A stretch of 64,000 nucleotides of DNA, taken from positions 1,364,001-1,428,000 of the forward strand of contig NZ_RHJS01000002.1 of assembly GCF_003885045.1 (NCBI RefSeq), written 5' to 3'. Each line of letters begins with the position of its first letter. The stretch's first letter is position 1. The notes under the pieces were generated by a model. The model saw nothing but the letters and a program-made list of their open reading frames with translations. It ran no database searches and was not told the origin of the DNA. This DNA is from Schaedlerella arabinosiphila (GTDB lineage: Bacteria > Bacillota > Clostridia > Lachnospirales > Lachnospiraceae). Positions 1 to 8,716 of the stretch are shown here, one piece after another. Position numbers and translations under genes: made by a program.

Positions 1-442
1 TGCGGAGGGTGTCCGCAGGGCCATCGGGAACGTGGTGGGCGCAGTTTCTGATGTGGCGGATGCCATCCGGTCTTATCTGCATTTCTCTGTGCCGGACGTG
101 GGGCCTCTGACGGATTATGAGAGCTGGATGCCGGATTTTATGGGCGGTCTGGCGAGAGGGATCGAGAAGAGCCGGGGGCTGGTGAGGAAGGCTGTGGAGG
201 GCGTGGCCGGGGATATGGTGGTCAGCCCGAAGCTGGCGGATATGCAGGCGGTCCAGGCGCAGGGGGCTTCCGTGGAAACTGTGCGGCAGATGGTTTCCGG
301 CCTGCAGGAGATGTTTGCGGGGATACAGGGCGGAGACGGGATGGGGACGATCTGTATTCCGGTGTATGTGGGCGGCACGCTGCTGGACGAAGTGGTGGTG
401 GACGCACAGGCGAGGCAGAATCTGAGGTCAGGAGGGAGATAG
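1..442 (+). CDS. Phage tail tape measure protein, C-terminal part
   Basis: The reading frame is open from the first base of the window, so this is the 3' end of a longer gene. The visible 146 or so residues end just before the next tail gene, with only a few bases between. The C-terminus (Gly-rich helix, then a short beta-rich tail ending near CIPVYVGGTLLDEVVV) is what clostridial siphophage tape measure proteins look like. Tape measure proteins set tail length and line the tail tube. The assignment rests on position in front of tail genes as well as on sequence. A second tape measure gene begins at the other end of the window. Confidence 0.7.
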   Translation, partial: AEGVRRAIGNVVGAVSDVADAIRSYLHFSVPDVGPLTDYESWMPDFMGGLARGIEKSRGLVRKAVEGVAGDMVVSPKLADMQAVQAQGASVETVRQMVSGLQEMFAGIQGGDGMGTICIPVYVGGTLLDEVVVDAQARQNLRSGGR

Positions 443-444
443 GG

Positions 445-807
445 ATGGCGTTTGTACAGTATCTGGTGTTTGACGGGGTGCCGCTTCCTCTGCCGGATTC
501 TTATGAGGTGCAGATGGATGACGTGGAGGCGGATTCCGGCGGGGAGACGGAGGCCGGGACTACCCAGAGGGACGTGGTAAGGCTGGGGGTGGTGTCTATC
601 CCGGTGAGTTTTTCGGTTTCTCCTAAGTGGCTGAAAATGCTGACGGGGTTTAAGCAGAAGGAGAAGATAGCGGTGGAGTATTTTGATGCGGAGACGTTGG
701 AGATGAAAAAGACGGAGATGTTTATTGAGGGATATAAGGCGGTGCTGGTGAAGGATACGTCCTATAAGGGGCTGTGGAAGGTGTCGTTTACATTAAAGGA
801 GTTTTAA
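445..807 (+). CDS. Phage tail protein, DUF6711-like
   Basis: This 120-residue protein starts 2 bases after the tape measure stop and has a purine-rich ribosome binding site inside the end of that gene. It resembles small proteins encoded between tape measure and tail hub genes in clostridial siphophages (DUF6711-like, from memory). Its predicted beta-strand content and position suggest a distal tail component. No catalytic motif is visible. The gene that normally follows directly is separated from it by a 3.7-kb insertion. Confidence 0.6.
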   Translation: MAFVQYLVFDGVPLPLPDSYEVQMDDVEADSGGETEAGTTQRDVVRLGVVSIPVSFSVSPKWLKMLTGFKQKEKIAVEYFDAETLEMKKTEMFIEGYKAVLVKDTSYKGLWKVSFTLKEF

Positions 808-946
808 TACAGAAGGTAATTGCGGGAGAGGCAGTATAATGTATGGCATCTGATCAGGGATTTTGAGAGCTGAAATATCATAGGTCTGTCTTTCTGTCTA
901 ATGGAAAATTCTGACTGGATAATTTGCCGGATTGATTTTAAAATAG

Positions 947-987
947 TTGACATATCAATTATATACGTGATATAGTTGACGTGTCAA
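947..987 (+). promoter_or_regulatory. MarR-type promoter and twin operators
   Basis: A -35 TTGACA (947-952) and -10 TATAGT (971-976), 18 bases apart, precede the hydrolase gene. Two near-palindromes, TTGACATATCAA (947-958) and TTGACGTGTCAA (976-987), cover the -35 and the start site region with centres 29 bp apart, about three helical turns. They are probably the binding sites of the MarR protein encoded at 2245, so the cassette should be autorepressed. Confidence 0.65.
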
Positions 988-1010
988 TTAAATAAGAGGA
1001 GGTCAGGATC

Positions 1011-2231
1011 ATGGCAAAGGAAAATCCTATGAAACAGATGAAAAAGAAAATGTACATGGACAAATATGTTTATTCCGGGAAGCATTGGTCAGAATTAAAG
1101 TTTTATGATCACATGATGACGGATGCCCTGATCAAGCATATCCTTGGTTTATCCAGATATGGAATGTCTGATGCCGGGGAGGTATTTGAGGTAATGGGGC
1201 AGATGAAGAGTGCGGATGAAAGGGACTGGGCACTCGCATGGGGCGGCATGGCGGAAAGGTTAAAAAGAAATGCTGCCAGGTCAGAGAGTCGTGGTAAGAA
1301 AGTGTCAGCGTCAAGTGCGTATCTGAGGGCCGCTTCTTATTACAGGTTTGCTCTTGCTTCATTTTCTGATGTAAACGATCCGGTCATGGAAGAATATACA
1401 AGGGAGAGCATTTCCTGTTACCGGAAATACCTTGGGCTGTCGGGATATCCTGGGGAAGCGATTGAGATTCCTTATGAGAATACTGTTTTATCAGGATATT
1501 TTTACCGTTCGCCTGCGGCGGGGGAAAAAGCCCCGCTTATAATCCTTACTCCTGGCCGTGATACGCTTGGAGAGGATACGGTGTGGGTGTATGACGAAGC
1601 CCTGAAAAGAGGGATACACTGTATCGTAGTGGAAGGACCGGGACAGGGTGCAGCGCTGCGGCTTAAAAAGATACCATTCAGAAAAGACTGGGAAAAAGTG
1701 GTGTCCCCGATCGTGGATTATGCCGCAATGATTCCGGGCGTTGACATGGACAGGATTGCTCTTATGGGAATCAGTTTTGGAGGTTATCTTGTACCCAGGG
1801 CGGCTGCTTTTGAAAAAAGGATCAAGTTGTGCATAGCGAATCCCGGAAATATAAGCTGGGGAAAATCCATTGGCGGCGCGTTAGAAATGGCACAGAAGAT
1901 GCCCAAGGCTCTCCGTCCGTCCATGGTGGATGGGCTTGTCAGGGATTATGCGTGGAAACATGGTGTTGAAAACAGTATAGATGCAGTGATCAGGGAGCTT
2001 AAAAAATATGACAATAGTGATATCCTTGATAAGCTGACGTGCAGGACTTTGGTCATGGACGCTTCGGCTGACATCAATCCGGGAGAGGCGAAAAAGTTTT
2101 ATGATGCCATAAACTGTCCGAAAGAATATATGCTTTTTGATGATGAGACCATGGGGCAGACACACACGCAGATGGGATGTTATGCGTCAGCATCGGAGAG
2201 GCTGTTTGACTGGATAGAAGATAATCTGTAA
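1011..2231 (+). CDS. Alpha/beta hydrolase, FrsA-like
   Basis: A 406-residue protein with an N-terminal helical region (about 1-140) and a C-terminal alpha/beta hydrolase domain. The nucleophile elbow is GISFGG with Ser255, the acid is probably the Asp in VMDASAD (near 345), and the His lies in GQTHTQMG (near 385). This arrangement resembles FrsA-like and 2,6-dihydropseudooxynicotine hydrolase-like enzymes; the substrate cannot be read from sequence. It is the first gene of a MarR-regulated cassette and has a strong AGGAGG site 8 bases before the ATG. Base composition is lower in GC than the flanking tail genes, which fits recent acquisition. Confidence 0.8.
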   Translation: MAKENPMKQMKKKMYMDKYVYSGKHWSELKFYDHMMTDALIKHILGLSRYGMSDAGEVFEVMGQMKSADERDWALAWGGMAERLKRNAARSESRGKKVSASSAYLRAASYYRFALASFSDVNDPVMEEYTRESISCYRKYLGLSGYPGEAIEIPYENTVLSGYFYRSPAAGEKAPLIILTPGRDTLGEDTVWVYDEALKRGIHCIVVEGPGQGAALRLKKIPFRKDWEKVVSPIVDYAAMIPGVDMDRIALMGISFGGYLVPRAAAFEKRIKLCIANPGNISWGKSIGGALEMAQKMPKALRPSMVDGLVRDYAWKHGVENSIDAVIRELKKYDNSDILDKLTCRTLVMDASADINPGEAKKFYDAINCPKEYMLFDDETMGQTHTQMGCYASASERLFDWIEDNL

Positions 2232-2244
2232 CAGGAGAGATCGT

Positions 2245-2682
2245 ATGTATTCGATTGGAAAGAACATAGGGATATTGAACCGTCAGTTTAACATTTTCTT
2301 AAACCGTGAGCTTGTAGGTACGGGGCTCAATGCCACGGAATTTATGTATATCGGGTATCTGTATCAAAATAATGGTATTATGCAGGATGAGCTTGCAAGG
2401 GAATTTCTTGTGGACAGGGCCGCCATCACCCGCACACTGAAAAATATGGAGGAAAAAGGGTTTGTGGACAGGGTAAGGTCCAAAGAAGACGGGCGTGAAC
2501 GCCGAATCTATCTTACGGAGAAAGCCCGCAGCTATGAAAAACTTGCCGAGTCCATCCAGGAGAAATACATCCGTGCGGCGGGGGATCTGCTGGATGGGCA
2601 GAGACAGCGGGAGATCGAGGATACCGTTTCGTTTATGGTCAGACTAATCAGGAGGATCAATCAGAATCTGGAGGAGGGATAA
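2245..2682 (+). CDS. MarR-family transcriptional regulator
   Basis: A 145-residue winged-helix protein. The recognition helix region reads DRAAITRTLKNMEEKGFVDR followed by the wing with KEDGRERR, the hallmark of MarR proteins. It follows the hydrolase by 13 bases and precedes a nitroreductase by 2, so it is co-transcribed with both. MarR proteins usually repress their own operon and are released by a small-molecule ligand; the two palindromes at 947-987 are the obvious operators. The ligand is unknown. Confidence 0.88.
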   Translation: MYSIGKNIGILNRQFNIFLNRELVGTGLNATEFMYIGYLYQNNGIMQDELAREFLVDRAAITRTLKNMEEKGFVDRVRSKEDGRERRIYLTEKARSYEKLAESIQEKYIRAAGDLLDGQRQREIEDTVSFMVRLIRRINQNLEEG

Positions 2683-2684
2683 AA

Positions 2685-3344
2685 ATGGATTTCAAAGAGG
2701 CTATGCGTCAGCGGCATATGGTACGCAGGTACACGGACCGGCCGCTTTCGGCAGAGATTGTGAAGGAGCTGGATGGGTACATTGGCAGAATGAACCGCTC
2801 CTATGGTCTGTCCGTGGAACTGAAAACAGAAGACAGCAGTGCGTTCCATGCAGTCATAAAGCTGGTATTGGCGAAAGGGGTTCGGAATTTTTTTATCATG
2901 GCCGGGAAGGATGCCCCAGATCTGGACGAACGGCTTGGATACTGTGGGGCTGGGCTGATGCTGTACGCGCAGATACTGGGATTGAATACATGGTGGGTAG
3001 GAGGCACGTTTAGCAGAAAGCGGATGGCAGAGATCTCTCATGGCAACAGAGTAGTTGGTGTGGTTGCTGTGGGATATGGGCAGACGCAGGGAGTTCCCCA
3101 TAAGACCAAAAAGCCGGAGCAGGTAGGAAGTTACAGCGGGGAAGAACCCGAATGGTTCAGGCGGGGGATCGATGCCGCGCTTCTGGCGCCGACAGCACTG
3201 GCAAAACAGGCGTTTATGATAAAAGGTTCGGGAAAGAAAGTGTCCATCCAATGTGAAAATGGCATTTTTTCCGGTGTCGATACCGGTCTGGTGAAATACC
3301 ACTTTGAGCTTGGCGCAGGGAAAGAAAATTTTGAATGGGTGTAG
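2685..3344 (+). CDS. Nitroreductase family protein
   Basis: 219 residues. The start MDFKEAMRQRHMVRRYTDRPL is a clear nitroreductase opening with Arg residues that bind FMN phosphate. The central LGYCGAGLMLYAQILGLNTWWVGG segment is the second conserved block of the fold. Such enzymes reduce nitro compounds, quinones or flavins with NAD(P)H. The C-terminal half (after about 150) resembles the putative TM-nitroreductase type. It is translationally close-coupled to the MarR gene, 2 bases downstream. Confidence 0.8.
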   Translation: MDFKEAMRQRHMVRRYTDRPLSAEIVKELDGYIGRMNRSYGLSVELKTEDSSAFHAVIKLVLAKGVRNFFIMAGKDAPDLDERLGYCGAGLMLYAQILGLNTWWVGGTFSRKRMAEISHGNRVVGVVAVGYGQTQGVPHKTKKPEQVGSYSGEEPEWFRRGIDAALLAPTALAKQAFMIKGSGKKVSIQCENGIFSGVDTGLVKYHFELGAGKENFEWV

Positions 3345-3493
3345 ATTGTAAACGTAAGGGTACTTTTATCGAGGGAAATTTCTGTTATGCATTGAAAGAA
3401 TCCCTGGAAAGAATCCCGGGAGCAGATAATGGATGATTTTTTGTGGGATATGCCGTATAATGAGGGAAAGGTTTATATTTACGGAGGTGCATT

Positions 3494-3889
3494 ATGAAAT
3501 ATAAAGTTAAGGTGACGGTGATTGATAAAAAGCTGTATCCTGAATTGCAGGAAAAGTATTGTGCTGACCCCAATTCCGGCGCATGTCCCTGCTACAATGT
3601 GGGTGATGAATTTATCTTCGAGAGGGATGAGGAAAATGACCATTTCTGGCATGGCGGACTGAATACGCTTGTGAAGACGGATGCTGACCCTGATACTGTG
3701 GCAGGCGGGCCGAAGATGCCGCATTGTTCAGAGGCGTGGGACGCTATTGCGCGGTACATTTATGCAGGGCTGCAGGGCGGTTCGATCATGAAAGGCTGGA
3801 TGAAAAAGGAGAATGAAATGATAGCCTGCTGTTCGGACGGAACAAGGCCGGTCATCTTTAAAATTGAGAGAATGGATATGGAGGGATAA
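3494..3889 (+). CDS. TIGR04076 family protein
   Basis: A 131-residue protein beginning MKYKVKVTVIDKKLYPELQ, with Cys residues in a GACPCYNVGDEF segment and further Cys near the C-terminus (MIACCSDGTRPV). This is the pattern of the TIGR04076 family, whose function is not established. A ribosome binding site (GGAGG) lies 6 bases before the ATG. The 149-base gap upstream contains a TATAAT at about 3460 but no convincing -35. It is followed by a nitroreductase after 3 bases, suggesting a redox-linked role. Confidence 0.75.
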   Translation: MKYKVKVTVIDKKLYPELQEKYCADPNSGACPCYNVGDEFIFERDEENDHFWHGGLNTLVKTDADPDTVAGGPKMPHCSEAWDAIARYIYAGLQGGSIMKGWMKKENEMIACCSDGTRPVIFKIERMDMEG

Positions 3890-3892
3890 GCA

Positions 3893-4420
3893 GTGAATGA
3901 GATCATTCAGGCAATGGAGGAACGCAGGAGCATCCGCAGGTTCAAGCCGGAGATGCCGGTTAGGAAGGATTTGGAGCAGATTATTGAAGCAGGGCTTTAT
4001 GCTGCCAATGGAATGGGGAAACAGGCGGTCATAACGGTTGCAGTTACTGATAAGGAAGTCAGGGATAGACTTTCTGCTGTTAACTGTAGGATTGGAGGCT
4101 GGAAAGAAGGATTTGATCCGTTTTATGGCGCACCGGCGGTTTTGATTGTGCTTGCGGATAAGAACTGGGCGAACCACGTTTATGACGGGAGTCTTGTTAT
4201 GGGGAATATGATGCTGGCGGCGCATTCCCTTGGACTGGGAAGTATTTGGATTCACAGGGCAAAAGAGGAATTTGAAACCGGGGAATGGCAGCAGTTCCTT
4301 TCCGATATTGGTGTAGAGGGCGAGTGGGAAGGTATAGGCCATTGTGCGGTTGGCTATATAGACGGGGAGATTCCCAAAGCCGCAGAGCGTAAGGATGGCA
4401 GAGTTTTTTGGGTTGAATGA
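3893..4420 (+). CDS. Nitroreductase family protein
   Basis: 175 residues from a GTG start, with a GAGGGA ribosome binding site at 3881. The N-terminus EERRSIRRFKPEMPV and the LVMGNMMLAAHSLGLGSIWI block are diagnostic of FMN-dependent nitroreductases. It is the last gene of the cassette and ends 133 bases before the tail hub gene. The intervening 4421-4553 holds no other gene; an in-frame extension of the hub reading frame crosses it but has no ribosome binding site at its upstream start. Confidence 0.85.
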   Translation: MNEIIQAMEERRSIRRFKPEMPVRKDLEQIIEAGLYAANGMGKQAVITVAVTDKEVRDRLSAVNCRIGGWKEGFDPFYGAPAVLIVLADKNWANHVYDGSLVMGNMMLAAHSLGLGSIWIHRAKEEFETGEWQQFLSDIGVEGEWEGIGHCAVGYIDGEIPKAAERKDGRVFWVE

Positions 4421-4553
4421 CCTGCTGGATTTGGGTTTTGGCGGGAATAGATTCTGCTGGCAATATAAAAAGCAAAGATGTTTCGGGAATAGCAGTATCA
4501 ATGGGCATCAGTCAGGAATGGCTGGTGCTTTTTGCGTGGAAAGGGGTGTTTTC

Positions 4554-6509
4554 ATGTATCCGGTGAGCGAGGCGTTCCTGCGGGCGGTGCGGGAGAATAC
4601 CCGGAGGTATTACTGGACGGGGAAGATCACCACAAAGGGCGGGGCGGTGTATCCGTTCGGGTATGAGGATATTGTGAAGGGGAGCGGGTATGTTTCCGCC
4701 CAGTGCTGCGGGAGCGCGGAGATCGAGTTGGGGACGGTGTATGCGGCGGAGATGGGCGTTACGCTGTTTTCGCAGATTGACCGGTATACGCTGGACGGGG
4801 CGAAGGTGGAGCTTTTCTACCATCTGCGGGTGGCGGACGGCAGTTTTGAGGAAGTGCCGATGGGGATTTTTGAGGTGAGCGAGGCGAACCGAAGGTTGCA
4901 CTGCCTGGAACTGAAAGCCTATGACTACATGCTTCGGTTTGAGAAGAGTTTTAACGGGTTTGAATCTGTGGGGAATGCCTGGGCTTTTCTGGAGCTGTGC
5001 TGTAAGGCCTGCGGCGTGGAGATGGAGAATACGAGGGCGGAGATTGAGGGTATGCCCAACGGGAGGGAGCTGCTTTCCATTTATCCGGAGAATGATATTG
5101 GGACGTATCGGGACGTGCTGTTTTTTGTGGGGCAGGTGCTGGGCGGGTTTTTCTGTATCAACCGGAGGGGAAGGCTGGAGCTTCGGAAGTACGGGGCGGA
5201 GCCGGTGATGGAGGTGCAGGGGAGGCACAGGTTTTCCAGCAGTTTTTCGGATTTTATTACCAGGTATACGGCGGTGAGTTCCACGAACCTGCGGACACAA
5301 ACAGCGGAGTATTATGCGCTGGATACGGACGACGGGCTGACCATGAACCTGGGTGTGAACCCGCTCCTGCAGTTTGGTCTGGAAGAGACCAGGAGGCAGT
5401 TGTGTGAGAATATCCTGAATGATTTGTCTGTGGTGAATTATGTGCCTTTTGATTCCAGCACTATAGGGAACCCGGCTCTGGACCTGGGGGACGTGCTGAC
5501 TTTTTCGGGAGGGCAGGCGGACGGGGAGCAGGTGACCTGTATCACGTCTTTTCAGTGCAGGATCGGAGGGAGGCAGAGCCTGAAATGTGTGGGGAAGAAC
5601 CCGCGGCTGGCCCAGGCGAAGTCTAAGAATGATAAGAATATTTCCGGGCTTTTGAACCAGATTGAGGCCGGGAAGGTGGGGATTCATACGTTTACCAATG
5701 CTTCTGCTTATACGGTGGCGGAGGATAATGTGCGGATCATCAGTATCGAGTTTGCGGCGAAGGAAGAGACCCATGTGCAGTTTTTCGGGCAGGCGGTTGT
5801 AGACGTGAGGGCGGTGCAGGCGGAGAGGACGGCCAGCGCGTCCGGGAGTATCGTGGTTCCGTTTCCGGCGGCGGAAGCCGGAGCGGGCAGCGGGGAGGCT
5901 GTCGGGACCGGTGACGGCGGAAGTGGTGCAGACGGCGGCATGGCTGGGGAGAGGGCTGGAACTGGCGGAAACGGGGACAGTACCAGAGAAGATGAGGGGC
6001 GTGCAGGGGACGGTTCCGGAATCGGGGGAAGCACGGAAGATGTTACTGTAGAGGTGGAGCTTCCGGTCACTTGGACGGAGGACGGGAAGGCCGTGGCTTA
6101 TGTTACTTATGAGTTTAATGATTCGGAGATTCTGGCGCACTGTCCGGCGGAGACCTGGGGGAGCGGTAAGCACATTTTGTCTCTGTACTATCCCATTGAC
6201 AATCTTGTGCCGAACATTACCAACACGTTCAATGTGTATCTGCGGATGGAGAACGGTACGGGGGAGATTGGGACCGGCGGGTGCATTGCTTCCATCAGCG
6301 GGCAGGGCATGGCCGCAGCGGCCGCATGGGACGGCACGGTTACGATGGAGGAATATGTCTCCCGCTTTGCTTTTGGCGGCGGCCTGGGCATGAAGGGGGT
6401 TGCCGGGGAGATGGGGATTGAGACCATGGAGCTGGTGCGGAAGAGTTATACGGACAGTATCGGGAAGGCGCTGATCGGGGCATTTGGGAAACCCATTGAT
6501 TTGGCATAG
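4554..6509 (+). CDS. Phage tail hub / tail-associated protein
   Basis: 651 residues from the ATG preceded by GGAAAGGGG. The first 300 residues (Tyr-rich beta segments, then a helical block with CCKACGVE) resemble siphophage baseplate hub or prophage endopeptidase-tail proteins. The stretch 445-500 is Gly/Ala/Asp-rich low complexity, probably a flexible linker, and the C-terminal 150 residues form a separate beta-rich module. In a normal clostridial siphophage it would follow the small tail protein at 445 directly. The long antisense reading frame across it is only a codon-usage shadow. Confidence 0.65.
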   Translation: MYPVSEAFLRAVRENTRRYYWTGKITTKGGAVYPFGYEDIVKGSGYVSAQCCGSAEIELGTVYAAEMGVTLFSQIDRYTLDGAKVELFYHLRVADGSFEEVPMGIFEVSEANRRLHCLELKAYDYMLRFEKSFNGFESVGNAWAFLELCCKACGVEMENTRAEIEGMPNGRELLSIYPENDIGTYRDVLFFVGQVLGGFFCINRRGRLELRKYGAEPVMEVQGRHRFSSSFSDFITRYTAVSSTNLRTQTAEYYALDTDDGLTMNLGVNPLLQFGLEETRRQLCENILNDLSVVNYVPFDSSTIGNPALDLGDVLTFSGGQADGEQVTCITSFQCRIGGRQSLKCVGKNPRLAQAKSKNDKNISGLLNQIEAGKVGIHTFTNASAYTVAEDNVRIISIEFAAKEETHVQFFGQAVVDVRAVQAERTASASGSIVVPFPAAEAGAGSGEAVGTGDGGSGADGGMAGERAGTGGNGDSTREDEGRAGDGSGIGGSTEDVTVEVELPVTWTEDGKAVAYVTYEFNDSEILAHCPAETWGSGKHILSLYYPIDNLVPNITNTFNVYLRMENGTGEIGTGGCIASISGQGMAAAAAWDGTVTMEEYVSRFAFGGGLGMKGVAGEMGIETMELVRKSYTDSIGKALIGAFGKPIDLA

Positions 6510-6525
6510 GAAGGAGCGGATGCGT

Positions 6526-7932
6526 ATGAAGCTGAAAGGGACAATGGTTCTGGAACTGACGGATGGGGCCACGGGGGACGTGGAGACGGTCACGGAGGAA
6601 AACATGGTGACGGAGGCGGTGAACAATATCCTGGGGATGAATCCCATGGGGGTGTTCTATTCCGAGGAACGGCTGGCGGATGTGATGTCGTGGAATGATA
6701 CCATGCTGCCGGTCTGCCCCAACATGATAGGGGGGATTCTGCTGTTCCCGAAGACGCTGGAAGAGGACGCGGGGCATATCTATGAGATGTCGGACAACCT
6801 GCCGGTGGCTTATGCTTCCAACAACGTGAATACTACGGCGAATGCGGCCAGGGGGAGCCTGAACCAGACGGAGAGCAAGGTTTTGGAGAATGGGTATAAG
6901 TTTGTGTGGGAGTTTACGCCGAGCCAGGGGAACGGAACCATTGCGGCGGTGGCGCTGACCAGCGCCCAGGGCGGGCAGAACGGGTACGGGAGCCTGGTGG
7001 GGGATGCCAGCGCCTTTCTGCAGATCAAGAAGCTGGATATCGGGGACTTGGGGAAGGCGAAGCAGATTGTGTTGTTTGAGGCGGCGGAGATGGATTTTGA
7101 GAGGGACCTGCTGTATTCCATTACGTTTGAGGATTCCAGTGTGCGGGTGCGGAAGGTGAGGGTTCCGGTTTTCAGTATCGGGCTGAATGAGAGGCTGGAC
7201 GATTCCACTTATACGGTGCTGGAGGATCATGTGGTTCCGGTGGAGACGTTTCTGTTCCTGGGGAGCTATACGAAGTACGGGGAGTTCCTGGACGGGCAGG
7301 ACGGGTACTGGTACGGGTTTTCCAATGAGGGCAATTCTTCGGGGAATGCCAGGGTGCTGTGGGTGAGGGTTTCCAAAACGGACTATTCCATGACGGAGGG
7401 GGAGTGGACGCTTTCCAATGCGAAGATGATGGCTGTGGGGGAGCGGGACATGACCGGGAGCTATCCGGAGCGGAAGTGCCGGTGCTGTATGAGGAAAGGG
7501 TATCTGTATGTGCCGGCCTATGACAAGAAGGGGATTTATAAGATCAATGTGGCGAATACGGCGGACGTATCGCTGATTGAGTTTGGGTTTACGTCTAAGA
7601 TGAAGCCTTTGTGCGAGTCGGGAACCTGCGAGCTGTTCCTGACGCTGGTTGGGGATTTGATCGTGGGCGGGGATTTTCAGGTGACAGTGGAGGACATGGT
7701 GATCCATACCCAGGGGAGCGCGAGGCTGGGGAGTGCGGCCACGCCTCTGTTCCAGTATAAGCAGTTTCTGGTGGGGTGGGGAGGCAGTTACGGGAATGAG
7801 TACCGGCATATGTATCTGCTGACGCCGTATCTGGCTACGATCAACAATCTTTCTTCGGCGGTGGTGAAAGACGCTAATAAGACTATGAAGATCACTTATA
7901 CGCTGACGGAGGTTGAGGATGCCGGGGCGTGA
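6526..7932 (+). CDS. Phage structural (tail/appendage) protein
   Basis: A 468-residue protein starting at the second of two close ATGs, 9 bases after AAGGAG; the hub stop lies 16 bases upstream. It begins MKLKGTMVLELTDGATGDVE and is rich in beta-strand and aromatic residues with no transmembrane segment. Its place between hub and holin suggests a tail tip, fibre or receptor-binding component. I do not recognise a specific family. Confidence 0.55.
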   Translation: MKLKGTMVLELTDGATGDVETVTEENMVTEAVNNILGMNPMGVFYSEERLADVMSWNDTMLPVCPNMIGGILLFPKTLEEDAGHIYEMSDNLPVAYASNNVNTTANAARGSLNQTESKVLENGYKFVWEFTPSQGNGTIAAVALTSAQGGQNGYGSLVGDASAFLQIKKLDIGDLGKAKQIVLFEAAEMDFERDLLYSITFEDSSVRVRKVRVPVFSIGLNERLDDSTYTVLEDHVVPVETFLFLGSYTKYGEFLDGQDGYWYGFSNEGNSSGNARVLWVRVSKTDYSMTEGEWTLSNAKMMAVGERDMTGSYPERKCRCCMRKGYLYVPAYDKKGIYKINVANTADVSLIEFGFTSKMKPLCESGTCELFLTLVGDLIVGGDFQVTVEDMVIHTQGSARLGSAATPLFQYKQFLVGWGGSYGNEYRHMYLLTPYLATINNLSSAVVKDANKTMKITYTLTEVEDAGA

Positions 7933-8141
7933 GCGGCGGGGGTAAAGTGGTATGAGGTGCTGAAAATGATTTGAGATATGGGAGAATGATATGAGGTACT
8001 GGGAAATGGTTTGGGATGTGTGAAAATGGCATGGAATGTCAGGGAATGATGTTCTGATAATGGGATTGGGAACAGGGCGGCGGCTTTTGGGAACGGGCCG
8101 CTTTTTCCATATAGAAAAGCAGAGAAAGAGAGGGATTTTAG
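7933..8141 (+). terminator. Intergenic region with degenerate repeats and terminator
   Basis: The first 130 bases consist of loosely repeated units of about 20 bases built around AATG-(A/G)TTTG and GGGA. At 8078-8108 a GC-rich inverted repeat (GCGGC ... GCCGC) followed by TTTTT looks like a factor-independent terminator for the late tail transcript. Confidence 0.45.
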
Positions 8142-8549
8142 ATGAAGGAGTTTGTGAGTGTGATAGAGTGCGGGTTTGCGGCTATGGGCGGATACCTGGG
8201 CTGGGCCATGGGAGGGTTTGATGGTTTCCTGTATGCCCTGGTGGTGTTTGTGGCGGTGGATTATGTGACGGGGCTGATGGCCGCGGCGGTGGAGAAGAAG
8301 CTGTCCAGCGGCGTGGGCTTTCGAGGGATTTTTAAGAAGATCGTGGTATTCTGCCTGGTGGCTCTGGGGCATATCCTGGATACGCATATCATCCGGAACG
8401 GGAGCGCGGTGCGGACGGCGGTGATTTTCTTTTATCTGTCCAATGAGGGGATTTCGATTCTGGAGAATGCGGCCAGGATCGGGCTTCCGGTGCCGGAGAA
8501 GCTGAAAGGGGTTCTGGCGCAGCTGCGGGAGGAAAAGGGGAAGGAATAG
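8142..8549 (+). CDS. Phage holin
   Basis: A 135-residue membrane protein with two to three hydrophobic segments (about 15-45, 68-85, 95-112) and a charged C-terminus ending EEKGKE. The motif AVDYVTGLMAA followed by LSSGVGFRGIFKK is characteristic of the toxin-secretion/phage-lysis holin family. It should form the pore that releases the endolysin encoded next at 8717. An AGAGAGGGA site precedes the ATG. Confidence 0.9.
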   Translation: MKEFVSVIECGFAAMGGYLGWAMGGFDGFLYALVVFVAVDYVTGLMAAAVEKKLSSGVGFRGIFKKIVVFCLVALGHILDTHIIRNGSAVRTAVIFFYLSNEGISILENAARIGLPVPEKLKGVLAQLREEKGKE

Positions 8550-8626
8550 GAGACGGTATGGAGGATAAATGCGGTTAAGTGCAGTAGAGTGTGGCAGGGG
8601 ATATGGTTTGGGATTTTTATGAGAGG

Positions 8627-8659
8627 GCATCAGTGTGAAAAGCTGGTGCCTTTTTTCGT
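8627..8659 (+). terminator. Terminator between holin and endolysin
   Basis: Inverted repeat GGCATCAG ... CTGGTGCC followed by TTTTTT. It would limit read-through from the holin into the endolysin, or act as an attenuator. Confidence 0.6.
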
Positions 8660-8716
8660 GCGGAGAATTTTGAGAATGTTTCCGAGTGTGGAACGGGAGA
8701 AGGAGAGTGGTTTTGT

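Noticed and set aside
4512..6647. Long antisense open frame opposite the tail hub gene
   Set aside because: It mirrors the high-GC codon bias of the plus-strand gene, gives a Pro/His/Arg-rich product and has no ribosome binding site.
6340..7809. Antisense open frame opposite the structural protein gene
   Set aside because: Same artefact of codon bias; product is low complexity and unlike any protein.
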